A stretch of DNA of 40,107 bases from a virus, in IMG/VR virus record IMGVR_UViG_3300049255_000036, positions 1 through 40,107 of that record. The stretch is one strand, 5' to 3'. How positions within the stretch are numbered: the stretch's first letter is position 1; each line of letters starts with the position of its first letter. A model generated the notes under the pieces. It was not told the DNA's origin. It was given only the letters and a program-made list of their open reading frames with translations, and made no database searches. Shown piece by piece: positions 1 to 7,202 of this stretch. The translations under genes and the position numbers were made by a program.

Positions 1-23
1 GTCGGTTACAATATAATAAGCAT

Positions 24-182
24 ATGCTCAATGAACGGCTCAAACGTGTTGCCAAGCTTATACATCACGGGTTAGATCATTCGTGTATAGCCGAGGCGCT
101 TCATATAAGGCCAGATACTGTAAAGAAGTACCGCCGAATGCTGAAGGACAAAGAACGTGCTGAAAGTCGACCTGAACAATAA
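24..182 (+). CDS. Small helix-turn-helix-like protein (52 aa, possibly cut at N-terminus)
   Basis: ATG at 24 opens a 52-codon frame ending at the TAA at 180-182. Residues about 15-40 (IAEALHIRPDTVKKYRRML within them) read like a helix-turn-helix of the sigma/LuxR type: an alanine-rich first helix, a turn at HIRP and a basic recognition helix. The frame stays open upstream to base 3, so the real start may lie before the window. It overlaps the next gene by 26 nt. A DNA-binding role is inferred from the pattern only. Confidence 0.45.
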   Translation: MLNERLKRVAKLIHHGLDHSCIAEALHIRPDTVKKYRRMLKDKERAESRPEQ

Positions 183-702
183 TACGGCGCGCAGCAGTCA
201 AGGCGAAGTCGAACTGGCACCGCGTCAAGCAGAGTTTGCCTACGTGCTAGGCGTCCAGCACCCAAATCCGGTTAAGATTGCGGAGATGATCCGCAAAATT
301 TACGGCAGAACGCCGCAGCCGCCGCTGGTCGACGCAAAAATCAACGAAATTGCTGACGCAACACGAGAAAGACTTCACAGTATCGGTGTCGACCTAGTCG
401 GTTCGCCGGTCGGCGGCTGGTCGCTGCGGCCGCGCGAAGCGTTCGACTTTGTAGCGCACATTAATCGAACTGCAGAGCGGTCGCTAGAATTGTATGGCAA
501 AGGCAGGCGGGTTGTCACCACGCTGAACAAGATCCGCAAGGCGGCCGATGCCGTCGAGGGATCGCACTATGACCAAATTGAGCACTGGGTCGCTATCATA
601 AACGCAGCGCTGGACGGTGCCACTAGGTGCGGTTTTGCACCGGCAGAGATAATTGCGAACCTCGGAGTGGAGCAGACCAATGTCCGACGTCACGCTTTTT
701 GA
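157..702 (+). CDS. OmpR/PhoB-like winged-helix DNA-binding protein without receiver domain
   Basis: The GTG start at 157 follows AAGGA at 144-148. Residues about 15-92 follow the C-terminal effector domain of OmpR/PhoB response regulators: GEVELAPRQAEF matches the strand and first helix, VKIAEMIRKIYG the second helix, DAKINEIADATRERL the recognition helix, and GVDLVGSPVGGWSL the wing hairpin. There is no phospho-acceptor receiver domain; residues 93-181 form a helical tail of unknown role. It is probably a transcription regulator acting with the small HTH protein that overlaps its start. The fold call rests on pattern and the target is unknown. Confidence 0.72.
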   Translation: MLKVDLNNNTARSSQGEVELAPRQAEFAYVLGVQHPNPVKIAEMIRKIYGRTPQPPLVDAKINEIADATRERLHSIGVDLVGSPVGGWSLRPREAFDFVAHINRTAERSLELYGKGRRVVTTLNKIRKAADAVEGSHYDQIEHWVAIINAALDGATRCGFAPAEIIANLGVEQTNVRRHAF

Positions 703-1168
703 TAGCCGCGAGGAGGCTCGCCGACACAAGGTGCTGGTCGCCAAGTACCTTCACATGTTTTGCGACGTGCTCGTGCAGCGCGCCGGCGTGCACGACGACA
801 GCAAGTGGATGCCGGAAGAATACGAGCTGCGCGACAAATATATACCCGAGTTGCGTGCCACAGAGTACGGCTCTAAAGAATACGATGAGGTGCTGAAAAA
901 GCTGCGAAAGGCAGCGGATCACCATCACCGCTGGAACAGTCATCACCCGGAGCACTACAAGCGCGGCGTTAACGGGATGACTCTGTTCGACGTAGTCGAG
1001 ATGTTCTGTGACTGGTGCGCCGTCATGGATATGAAAGGCGAACCAATACACACATTGCGTGGCGCCGAGAGGTTTCAGTTTGATCCGCAGCTGCGCGACA
1101 TTTTCCAAAACACCGAGTCGGCTGCGGAGGCAGTTCGACAAGCTCCAGAAGAGTACCGGAATGAGTGA
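680..1168 (+). CDS. DUF5662 family protein
   Basis: Start ATG 680 has TGGAG seven bases upstream and overlaps the preceding gene by 23 nt; the longer frame from 653 begins inside that gene without a good SD. The 162-aa product has the hallmarks of DUF5662: GVHDDSKW near residue 35, a YGSKEYDEVLKKL segment, the histidine cluster HHHRWNSHHPEHY, then MTLFDVVEMFCDW. The conserved His and Asp residues could bind metal, but no reaction is established for the family to my knowledge. It is common in phages. Confidence 0.85.
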   Translation: MSDVTLFDSREEARRHKVLVAKYLHMFCDVLVQRAGVHDDSKWMPEEYELRDKYIPELRATEYGSKEYDEVLKKLRKAADHHHRWNSHHPEHYKRGVNGMTLFDVVEMFCDWCAVMDMKGEPIHTLRGAERFQFDPQLRDIFQNTESAAEAVRQAPEEYRNE

Positions 1169-1210
1169 GAGCGCACATCCCAGCAGTGAGCATAAAAAGG
1201 ATATCTTGGA

Positions 1211-1504
1211 ATGAGCCACAAAGACGAAAAACCATGCCTGCACTGCGCGCTCGTCGAGGCCATGCTCGCGTATTTCGAAAAGCATGGCGGTAAACGGAAC
1301 GCGGCCGGCAAGCTTGGCATCGATGCGAACGCTGTGATCGAAGCGACCATGACTCTTCAGGCCGAACTCATGGCAGCACTGCCGACGGCTGAGCTGCGCG
1401 ACAAGTTTATTTTACGTATTGCTGCGGCGCTTTACAGACAAGTCAAGTCGCGCGTTGCGGCAGGTACTCGCCTCGAAACCGTTATCGACCAGCTGGCCAA
1501 TTAA
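1211..1504 (+). CDS. Hypothetical protein (97 aa)
   Basis: ATG 1211 follows AAGGAT about ten bases upstream. The product starts with an MSHKDEKPCLHC segment containing a CxxC pair, followed by a mostly helical, alanine-rich body (residues 10-97). I do not recognise the family. The stop TAA at 1502-1504 abuts the ATG of the next gene, so the two are probably co-translated. Confidence 0.68.
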   Translation: MSHKDEKPCLHCALVEAMLAYFEKHGGKRNAAGKLGIDANAVIEATMTLQAELMAALPTAELRDKFILRIAAALYRQVKSRVAAGTRLETVIDQLAN

Positions 1505-2395
1505 ATGGCCAGGGTCTCGTACTGCTCCGATTTGCACCTTGAGATGCAGTTTCCACCGACTTTACCAGGCGGCGACATATTGCTGCTGGCCGGCGATATT
1601 TTTACCTCGGCGTGCATTCGATCACGCAGCGGCGAGTTTTATGCGGGGTCGGTTTACTTCTGCAAAGAAGAGCTGAGCAAGTACGCGCGCGTGCTGTACG
1701 TAAAAGGCAATCACGAGGCATACAACGACATATTTGAAGAAAGCAGCGCAGTGCTTGATGCTTTTTTGGCGCAGCATGCTCCCAATGTAACTCGTCTCGA
1801 AAACGATGCGGTCGAGATTGACGGCGTGTTGTTTCTCGGCTGCACACTGTGGACGCCAGCCGGGACCGATAAAGGGTTGGCGAGCGTTGTACAGAACGGC
1901 ATGAACGACTTTCGCGTAGTCTACACTCGGGAAAGGTTTCAAACCGGCCACCTGCGACGGTTCAGTCCGTGGGACGCCGCGGACATTCATAGTGAATCAC
2001 GGTTGTGGCTGGCTGACCGGCTCGCTGACTCCAAAGCGCAACGACTGCCGACCGTTGTGGTAACCCACCATGCGCCGTCGCTTGTAAGCAAAGACGGCAA
2101 TACACGGCTGAAAGAGTTTCGCAACGAACTGGACGGCGCCTACTACTCGCGCTGTGATCTGCTGATTAAAAGCAACCCGCAGATCGGATTGTGGGTGCAC
2201 GGACATACCCATCACACATGCAGTTACAAGATTGGCAAGACGACCGTTGCCTCGAACCAGCGTGGCTACATCGCGCACGAACGAAGCGCCGCGCATTTCG
2301 ATCCGTCGCTTGGCGACTTCGAGCTTGAGACGTTTAAGCGCGAGATTACAGAGCGCTTGTCTAGGACCAAGAAAGCAAAAATGGAGGCGACGTGA
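1505..2395 (+). CDS. Calcineurin-like metallophosphoesterase
   Basis: The 296-aa protein carries the metallophosphoesterase metal-binding motifs in order: SDLHLE at 8-13 (DxH), GDIF at 30-33, GNHE at 68-71, THHAPS near 183 and GHTHH near 235. These coordinate two metal ions in the family. The substrate cannot be read from sequence; relatives include nucleic-acid phosphoesterases, cyclic-nucleotide phosphodiesterases and protein phosphatases. Start ATG 1505 directly follows the stop of the upstream gene, consistent with translational coupling. The length is typical of a single-domain enzyme. Confidence 0.87.
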   Translation: MARVSYCSDLHLEMQFPPTLPGGDILLLAGDIFTSACIRSRSGEFYAGSVYFCKEELSKYARVLYVKGNHEAYNDIFEESSAVLDAFLAQHAPNVTRLENDAVEIDGVLFLGCTLWTPAGTDKGLASVVQNGMNDFRVVYTRERFQTGHLRRFSPWDAADIHSESRLWLADRLADSKAQRLPTVVVTHHAPSLVSKDGNTRLKEFRNELDGAYYSRCDLLIKSNPQIGLWVHGHTHHTCSYKIGKTTVASNQRGYIAHERSAAHFDPSLGDFELETFKREITERLSRTKKAKMEAT

Positions 2396-2538
2396 TTGTG
2401 CTTGAAAGTGCTTTGAAAGCCTGCAGCGTAACGCTGCTGCTCGCGCTATTTCTTGAGCTGCTTGGCGTGCCACCTAACTACGGGACGGTCTTCGGGGTGC
2501 TGTTTGGCGCGTACTTGGCTCAAGGGCTGGGGTTGTGA
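2392..2538 (+). CDS. Small membrane protein (48 aa)
   Basis: GTG 2392 has a strong GGAGG at 2383-2387 and overlaps the phosphoesterase stop by 4 nt (GTGA). The peptide has two hydrophobic stretches, about residues 12-25 (VTLLLALFLELLGV) and 32-47 (TVFGVLFGAYLAQGLG), separated by PPNYG. It therefore looks like a two-helix inner-membrane miniprotein. A role in lysis or host takeover is possible but not supported further. Confidence 0.6.
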   Translation: MIVLESALKACSVTLLLALFLELLGVPPNYGTVFGVLFGAYLAQGLGL

Positions 2539-2554
2539 GAGGCTACGCCGCCAT

Positions 2555-3613
2555 ATGAGAGTGCTGTCGATCTGCAGCGGCATCGAAGCGTGCACGGTAG
2601 CGTGGCAGCCGCTAGGCTGGTCATTTGCTGCGTATGCCGAGATCGACAAATTTGCCAGCGCGGTGCTTGCGCATCGCCACCCACAGGTACCCAACCTTGG
2701 CGACTTTACAAAAATCCAACCGGCAGACATCGACGGACCAATTGACGTTCTCGTCGGAGGAACTCCTTGCCAGAGTTTCTCGATTGCAGGTTTGCGCGGC
2801 GGACTGGATGACGACCGTGGCAACCTGGCGCTTGAGTTTCTTCGACTTGCTCAAAGAATACAGCCACGCTGGTTACTCTGGGAAAATGTCCCTGGCGTCT
2901 TGTCATCGAGCCGAGGACGGGATTTTGGCTCCATCATCACGGCGATGGCTGAACTCGGGTATGGCGTCGCCTACCGAGTGCTGGACGCTCAATACTGGGG
3001 ACTGGCACAGCGCCGCAAGCGTGTGTTTGTTGTCGGATATTCTGGAGATTGGCGACGTGCCGTTGCGGTACTTTTTGAGCGCGAAAGCCTGTCTCGGGAC
3101 ACTGCGCCGCGCCGCAAAGCGCGGGAGGACCTTGCACCCACAATTGTCGCGCGCTCTACGGGAGGTGGCGGACTCGGAACCAACTTCGACCTCGACGGAG
3201 GATTGATCGCGCGACCATTGCTTGCCGGCGGTCACGCAAATAATCCGCTTGATGAAAACGCCATTGCTGGCGTGTACGATAAGAGTCACGCAAACGGCGG
3301 TGTGCAGGTCGCTGTCGCGCAAGCAATCGGTGTTCGGCGGCTGACACCGCGCGAGTGCGAGCGATTGCAGGGGTTTCCCGACGATTATACGCGCATACCC
3401 GTGAGAACCTATAAAAATCCGCCGCGCGGCAAGCACCGGCAGAAATACCCGGAGCTTTACGAAGTCAACGCTGACGGCAGTTGCACGCGTTTCGCTGCGG
3501 ACCGTCCTCGGTACCGCGTGCTCGGTAATTCGATGCCTGTGCCGATTATGCGCTGGATTGGCGAGCGCATACAGCAGGTGGACACAATTCAAGAAGGGAA
3601 GCTAGCGGCATGA
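2555..3613 (+). CDS. DNA (cytosine-5-)-methyltransferase
   Basis: Transfers a methyl group from S-adenosylmethionine to C5 of cytosine in a specific DNA site. The 352-aa product shows the C5-MTase motif order: SICSGIEA at 5-12 (motif I, SAM binding), GGTPCQSFS at 68-76 (motif IV, catalytic Cys72), ENVPG at 110-114 (motif VI), QRRKRVFVVG near 150 (motif VIII), a variable recognition region, then RECERLQGFPDDY and LGNSM (motifs IX-X). Start ATG 2555 is chosen because the protein then begins right at motif I; the longer frame from 2453 runs through the upstream membrane gene. No cognate endonuclease lies beside it, so it is probably an orphan enzyme masking phage DNA from host restriction. The target site is not readable. 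Confidence 0.95.
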   Translation: MRVLSICSGIEACTVAWQPLGWSFAAYAEIDKFASAVLAHRHPQVPNLGDFTKIQPADIDGPIDVLVGGTPCQSFSIAGLRGGLDDDRGNLALEFLRLAQRIQPRWLLWENVPGVLSSSRGRDFGSIITAMAELGYGVAYRVLDAQYWGLAQRRKRVFVVGYSGDWRRAVAVLFERESLSRDTAPRRKAREDLAPTIVARSTGGGGLGTNFDLDGGLIARPLLAGGHANNPLDENAIAGVYDKSHANGGVQVAVAQAIGVRRLTPRECERLQGFPDDYTRIPVRTYKNPPRGKHRQKYPELYEVNADGSCTRFAADRPRYRVLGNSMPVPIMRWIGERIQQVDTIQEGKLAA

Positions 3614-3879
3614 GTGAAACATTCACGGATCTTAAGGTTGGAGATCGTGTCATTAGGATGTTTGGAGGCACTCCGATGACGATGGTTGTTTCCGCCGTGA
3701 AAGACCAAACGCTGATTTGCGATGCGGTTGAAGAAGACGGCTCCATTTTTGTAGGTGGCTGGGAGTTTGACCGAAAGACCGGCGCAGAGGAAGACGAATA
3801 CCTCGGCTGGGGTGTAAAGCACGGTGTGACAGGGTCGTATCTTACGAAGCTGACAGAGGTCGCGAAACCAAATGGCTGA
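3610..3879 (+). CDS. Conserved hypothetical protein (89 aa)
   Basis: ATG 3610 overlaps the methyltransferase stop as ATGA and has GAAGGGAAG upstream. The product begins with a small beta-rich segment (KVGDRVIRMFGGTPMTMVV, then DQTLICDAV) and contains a GGWEFDRKTGAEEDEYLGW motif. It resembles small phage and bacterial proteins of unknown function with an SH3-like beta-barrel look. No catalytic residues are evident. Confidence 0.8.
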   Translation: MSETFTDLKVGDRVIRMFGGTPMTMVVSAVKDQTLICDAVEEDGSIFVGGWEFDRKTGAEEDEYLGWGVKHGVTGSYLTKLTEVAKPNG

Positions 3880-4213
3880 GTGCAAAGCTTGCACCCACCT
3901 AGTTGGCCGGTTGTCGGCGGCGCTTGCTGAGGTCGAGCGGCTTAAGGCGCGCCAAACTAACATCCGCGAGTACGAGTTTGTCAATCCCGAAGGTGGAGTC
4001 ATTTCGGTTGCGCGCGTTGACGCCAACTGGCTAGTGCGGAAAGGTTTGAAAGGCGACCAAATTTTGGCGACTGGCGGCACTTGGTTGTATGAGCCGACCT
4101 CAATCAAGGACGTGGCTTATTTCAAAAGAACTCGCCACAGCCACGAGAAAGCGCTGGAACTAGCCAGCAAGGAAGTTGAGAAAAGGAAAGCACTCGGTGA
4201 GCGTAAAAAGTAA
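3872..4213 (+). CDS. Hypothetical protein (113 aa)
   Basis: ATG 3872 lies inside the last codons of the preceding gene, with GAGGT about ten bases upstream. The N-terminus has one CxxC (ECKACTH) and a helix that could form a coiled coil (LVGRLSAALAEVERLKARQ). The middle is beta-like and the C-terminus is a charged helix rich in Lys and Glu. I do not recognise the family. Confidence 0.73.
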   Translation: MAECKACTHLVGRLSAALAEVERLKARQTNIREYEFVNPEGGVISVARVDANWLVRKGLKGDQILATGGTWLYEPTSIKDVAYFKRTRHSHEKALELASKEVEKRKALGERKK

Positions 4214-4595
4214 GCAGGCGGTCACGGCGATCGAGGCGGCGGAGCTGTTCGAGGCTATCGCGCAAGGCGAGCCAAATCTGAAGCTGGCTGTGCCGGTGAA
4301 AGTTTTGCACGGCGCGGTCGGCGCTACGCCGGTCGTGTGGGTCAAAAGCATCGTGCGCGGCATAGACTGGGACCGCGGGGTGGTTATGCTTGCCACCGAC
4401 CAGCCTGTGCACGCCGCCGGCGATGCCTTTGAAGCGGAACGCAAGGCCGCGCGCTCGGCCGCCGAGTGTATCGGCTGGGTCGCTATAACCCTCAAGGATT
4501 CAATGCTTACGGACGCGCAAAAGCTGGCGACCATAGCCAGGCACTTGGACCGAAAGCGGGAACGTGAAGCACCACCTGCCAAGAAAGCGAGCTAA
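4197..4595 (+). CDS. Hypothetical protein (132 aa)
   Basis: GTG 4197 is chosen because AAAAGGAAAG lies 8-17 bases upstream; an in-frame TTG at 4176 would add seven residues without a good SD. It overlaps the preceding gene by 17 nt. The protein has a helical N-terminus (AVTAIEAAELFEAIAQG), a central beta-rich segment and a basic C-terminal tail (DRKREREAPPAKKAS). Function unknown. Confidence 0.72.
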   Translation: MSVKSKQAVTAIEAAELFEAIAQGEPNLKLAVPVKVLHGAVGATPVVWVKSIVRGIDWDRGVVMLATDQPVHAAGDAFEAERKAARSAAECIGWVAITLKDSMLTDAQKLATIARHLDRKREREAPPAKKAS

Positions 4596-4598
4596 CGC

Positions 4599-5252
4599 AT
4601 GGATGACCAAGACAACATCGAACACGCCGTGGATGTATCGCGCGCGCATTATCGCGAACAGCTGATGACGTCAATGAACATGAATCCCGGCATCTACATG
4701 TCCGCAACCAGCGTGGCGTTGGCGGTGGTGTTTAAGACGGCCGCCGCAATCGGGGCACCGGAAAAAGACCTCGACGAATTCATCGAAATGATGAAAGGCG
4801 CCTGGGGCGTTGCCGAGTGTGAAATCAAGGAGGCGCAGCACGTTCGCGAGTTAAGTGGCCTGACGCCTGACGAGGCCATGGAAAAGATTAAGGAGGCCGA
4901 CATAAAGCCGATTGGCAGCCAACAGAGTAGAGTAGGTTTCCGGCCGGAACATATGTCCGATGATGAGTACACCGAGTTTCAAAAAGAGGCCGCTGAAATA
5001 TTTCAGGAGCAACTCGACAGCGCAAAAGGCACCCCAGTCAATACGTGGTTAAGCGGCACCATTAGCGCGCTGATGGCAATACACCTCACGTGCCACAAGT
5101 CCACAGACCCGACCGATCCGAACGGCAAAAACTACCTGCTGGCGCTTATAAGCGAAGCATTTGACCGAATGAAGCTGGCGTACGACCGCGGCATTCTGGT
5201 TGCGGTGACTTCGACGATGGCCGAGTCGACCCCTAAAATTATGATGCACTGA
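4599..5252 (+). CDS. Hypothetical protein (217 aa)
   Basis: ATG 4599 begins three bases after the previous stop. The acidic, largely helical product has no signal peptide or clear membrane span and no motif I can name. It sits directly upstream of the SSB gene, which suggests an early or replication-linked role, but that is position only. Confidence 0.78.
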   Translation: MDDQDNIEHAVDVSRAHYREQLMTSMNMNPGIYMSATSVALAVVFKTAAAIGAPEKDLDEFIEMMKGAWGVAECEIKEAQHVRELSGLTPDEAMEKIKEADIKPIGSQQSRVGFRPEHMSDDEYTEFQKEAAEIFQEQLDSAKGTPVNTWLSGTISALMAIHLTCHKSTDPTDPNGKNYLLALISEAFDRMKLAYDRGILVAVTSTMAESTPKIMMH

Positions 5253-5259
5253 GCGCGCT

Positions 5260-5820
5260 ATGAAGGGAATTCATTGCGCGTTTGTGGGGTTTGCAACGGA
5301 TGCCGAGATCAAGCCGCGTAAAAGCAAAACCGGAACCGAGTACCTAGTCCTTTCCGTGTATCGCGCAGGCGATGAGACCGAAGACCGCGAGCTGATTTGG
5401 GTGCGCACGTGGCAAAACGTCGATCAGCTCGTGCAGACGGTAAAACCGTCGTGCCAGCTGTACATCGAAGGCATCGTCACCATAGCGCGCTGGACGGATA
5501 AGCACGGCGCGGACCGATCTGCGTTGTCGGTCAATGCTTCTAAGATCGAGGTGTTTCCGGTGCGCGAGGCCGTCGTGATGGCTGCGGCGCCAAAAGCTAC
5601 AAAGGCGAAAAAAGCAGCGGACAGCACGCCAGCTTTGAGCGAGCAGCCGCCGGCCGCGCGACCAGCCACACCAACACCGGCGGATAACACGGCCGCCGTC
5701 GAGCCAACGACGGCGGCCGCAGCGGCGGAGAAACCAGTGCCGAGCTTATACACCATGCCTGCAAAGCCACAGTCGGGAAAAAAGTATGACCGACCGTTCG
5801 ACGATGCGTTGCCGTTTTAA
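5260..5820 (+). CDS. ssb: Single-stranded DNA-binding protein
   Basis: The 186-aa protein matches bacterial-type SSB: an N-terminal OB-fold region (about residues 1-110, beginning MKGIHCAFVGFATDAEIKP, with YLVLSVYRAG, WVRTWQNVDQLV and LYIEGIV), a long Ala/Pro/Thr-rich linker (about 115-165), and a C-terminal acidic tip ending DRPFDDALPF. In bacterial SSBs this tip recruits replication proteins. It would coat single-stranded phage DNA during replication and fits with the primase-helicase downstream. The OB fold is divergent at sequence level. Confidence 0.9.
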   Translation: MKGIHCAFVGFATDAEIKPRKSKTGTEYLVLSVYRAGDETEDRELIWVRTWQNVDQLVQTVKPSCQLYIEGIVTIARWTDKHGADRSALSVNASKIEVFPVREAVVMAAAPKATKAKKAADSTPALSEQPPAARPATPTPADNTAAVEPTTAAAAAEKPVPSLYTMPAKPQSGKKYDRPFDDALPF

Positions 5821-5825
5821 TTAAC

Positions 5826-5844
5826 CGGCGTGTATTATACGCCG
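5826..5844. promoter_or_regulatory. Inverted repeat, possible promoter/operator upstream of 5876
   Basis: CGGCGT at 5826-5831 pairs with ACGCCG at 5839-5844 around GTATTAT. On the plus strand TTGCCG (5811-5816) and TATTAT (5833-5838) are 16 bp apart, a plausible sigma70-type promoter overlapping the repeat. No T-run follows, so a terminator is unlikely. The word TGTATTATAC (5831-5840) recurs at 12626. Confidence 0.4.
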
Positions 5845-5875
5845 CCTTAAGTATAACTTGAGAAAGGAAAACACG

Positions 5876-6376
5876 ATGAGGCAAGACCTTGCGACCTTCC
5901 AGCGCAACGTGGGAAACTATGAGCTGGCTAAAGAGGCGTCTAACCAAATTATTGCGCAATTCGAACAGGCAAGCTTCGATAACAAGGACGCATGCCGGAT
6001 CTATTTGAGGCAGATCATTACGGTTCATGTGTTCGAGCTGCTCAACCGGACCGGCGCGTCAATACTGCAAGCGACTGCTGCCGAGAGATCCCTTATGAGT
6101 CGCGCGGACCCCATTGTGCACGTGGTCGAGGACGCGGATTTGATTGGCAGCACGGACTCTGCGGCGCGGCCGGCTACACGGTACAAGAAAAAGCGGCCAC
6201 CGATGTCGGCCGAGGCGAGAGCCGCGATCGGCCGCGCAACCAAGGCACGCTGGGAAAGGGCAAAGAAGGAAGGCCGTCCCTATAGAGGCGACTATACAGC
6301 AAAGGGTAAAGCCACCCGCTTGGCGCTTGGCCTCAGAGGCAACGCCAGCCGAGCTACCCTTAACGGGTCTCACTAA
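5876..6376 (+). CDS. Hypothetical basic-tailed protein (166 aa)
   Basis: ATG 5876 has GAGAAAGGAAAA immediately upstream, so it is preferred over the in-frame TTG at 5858. The N-terminal half is helical. The C-terminal third is strongly basic, with a pattern (MSAEARAAIGRATKARWERA) seen at the ends of various DNA-associated bacterial proteins. Nucleic-acid binding is therefore possible. It is separated from the next gene by a long hairpin (6383-6432). Confidence 0.75.
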   Translation: MRQDLATFQRNVGNYELAKEASNQIIAQFEQASFDNKDACRIYLRQIITVHVFELLNRTGASILQATAAERSLMSRADPIVHVVEDADLIGSTDSAARPATRYKKKRPPMSAEARAAIGRATKARWERAKKEGRPYRGDYTAKGKATRLALGLRGNASRATLNGSH

Positions 6377-6382
6377 GACCCT

Positions 6383-6432
6383 TATAGCAGGTTGATCTCG
6401 GCACTACTTACGGTCTGAGATAACCTGCTATA
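6383..6432. repeat. Long inverted repeat (16-bp stem with one bulge)
   Basis: TATAGCAGGTT (6383-6393) is perfectly complementary to AACCTGCTATA (6422-6432). After a single bulged G6394, ATCTC (6395-6399) pairs with GAGAT (6417-6421), leaving a 17-nt loop. It fills the gap between two plus-strand genes and stops just before the SD (GAGG 6436-6439) of the gene at 6445. There is no T-run on either side, so an RNA-processing site, operator or cruciform is more likely than an intrinsic terminator. Confidence 0.65.
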
Positions 6433-6444
6433 CACGAGGTATGT

Positions 6445-7035
6445 ATGAATTCGACTGCGCAAAGCGCAGAGACTAAAACAGCGGCCAAACGAAACGGTGT
6501 CGAGGCACCGATAAACGGTTGGTTTAGAGATAACCCCGCGCTCGATAGCCGTACAATGCGGGTGACCGGTACCGACGTAGACATGCTGTGGCACATGTTT
6601 TCGCGCGCCGATCTGTTAGCGGCAGGCGACGTCGATCTCGATAGGATTATGCTCATTGAGTTTAAGTGCCACCGTCGCCAGCCGGACGCACCGTATCAAG
6701 GCGGTGTAAAAACCTACGCGCAGGACGACACGTTCGACATTATGCGCCAGATCGACGAACAGCTATTGGAGCTGCCGAACGGCAAGCGGCGTGTATTTCT
6801 AGTGCGAGACAACCGGCGCAATAAGGTCAATTTTGGCGGACAGAGATATGTCGTTCACTACGGTCTGCACGTTTGGACCATGTCGGGGTCGACGCCGGAG
6901 AATAGCAAGCACATGTGGTGGGACGGCAAGCCGGTCGATCTCGACACCATGACGCGGGTGCTTCTTTACCAAGTCGACCCGCACGCACTGCGACCCATTG
7001 AATACGAGAATTTGCATTGGCCGCTGAGCAGCTGA
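6445..7035 (+). CDS. Hypothetical protein, candidate PD-(D/E)xK nuclease fold
   Basis: ATG 6445 follows GAGG at 6436-6439. Around residues 40-75 the protein has VTGTDVDML followed about 25 residues later by MLIEFKC: an Asp and an ExK on successive strands as in the restriction-endonuclease fold. Several phage proteins of unknown role show this arrangement. A conserved-looking VHYGLHVWTMSGSTP segment follows. Its place between the SSB and primase-helicase genes suits a recombination, repair or end-processing role. Catalysis is inference from motif spacing. Confidence 0.72.
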   Translation: MNSTAQSAETKTAAKRNGVEAPINGWFRDNPALDSRTMRVTGTDVDMLWHMFSRADLLAAGDVDLDRIMLIEFKCHRRQPDAPYQGGVKTYAQDDTFDIMRQIDEQLLELPNGKRRVFLVRDNRRNKVNFGGQRYVVHYGLHVWTMSGSTPENSKHMWWDGKPVDLDTMTRVLLYQVDPHALRPIEYENLHWPLSS

Positions 7036-7036
7036 C

Positions 7037-7186
7037 GTGGTCACCGTGAAGCGGCACCAGCACATAGACGCGGAGAATAGGCGCTTTGATAAACAGCTGG
7101 CCGAGATTATTGGCTGGCTTCAAAAAAACAATTTGCGCGCCGTGATCCCGATACGGGGTCCGGCGCGATTTGAAAAAACCAGTTGA
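7037..7186 (+). CDS. Short hypothetical protein (49 aa)
   Basis: GTG 7037 begins just after the stop of the preceding gene and the frame ends at TGA 7184-7186. The peptide is basic (starting MVTVKRHQHIDAENRRF, with QLAEIIGWLQKNN further on) and ends shortly before the primase start. The SD is weak. Support comes from gapless packing and composition like its neighbours, so this is a moderate call. Confidence 0.45.
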   Translation: MVTVKRHQHIDAENRRFDKQLAEIIGWLQKNNLRAVIPIRGPARFEKTS

Positions 7187-7202
7187 GAGGTACCCATGCT
7201 CT

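Noticed and set aside
1161-1214. 17-codon frame (MSESAHPSSEHKKDILE) overlapping the next start as ATGA
   Set aside because: Too short to support; the purine-rich upstream sequence is weak and it may be only the spacer before the gene at 1211.
623-1285. Long minus-strand frame (220 aa)
   Set aside because: Lies opposite the DUF5662 gene, has the low-quality composition of an antisense shadow and no SD.
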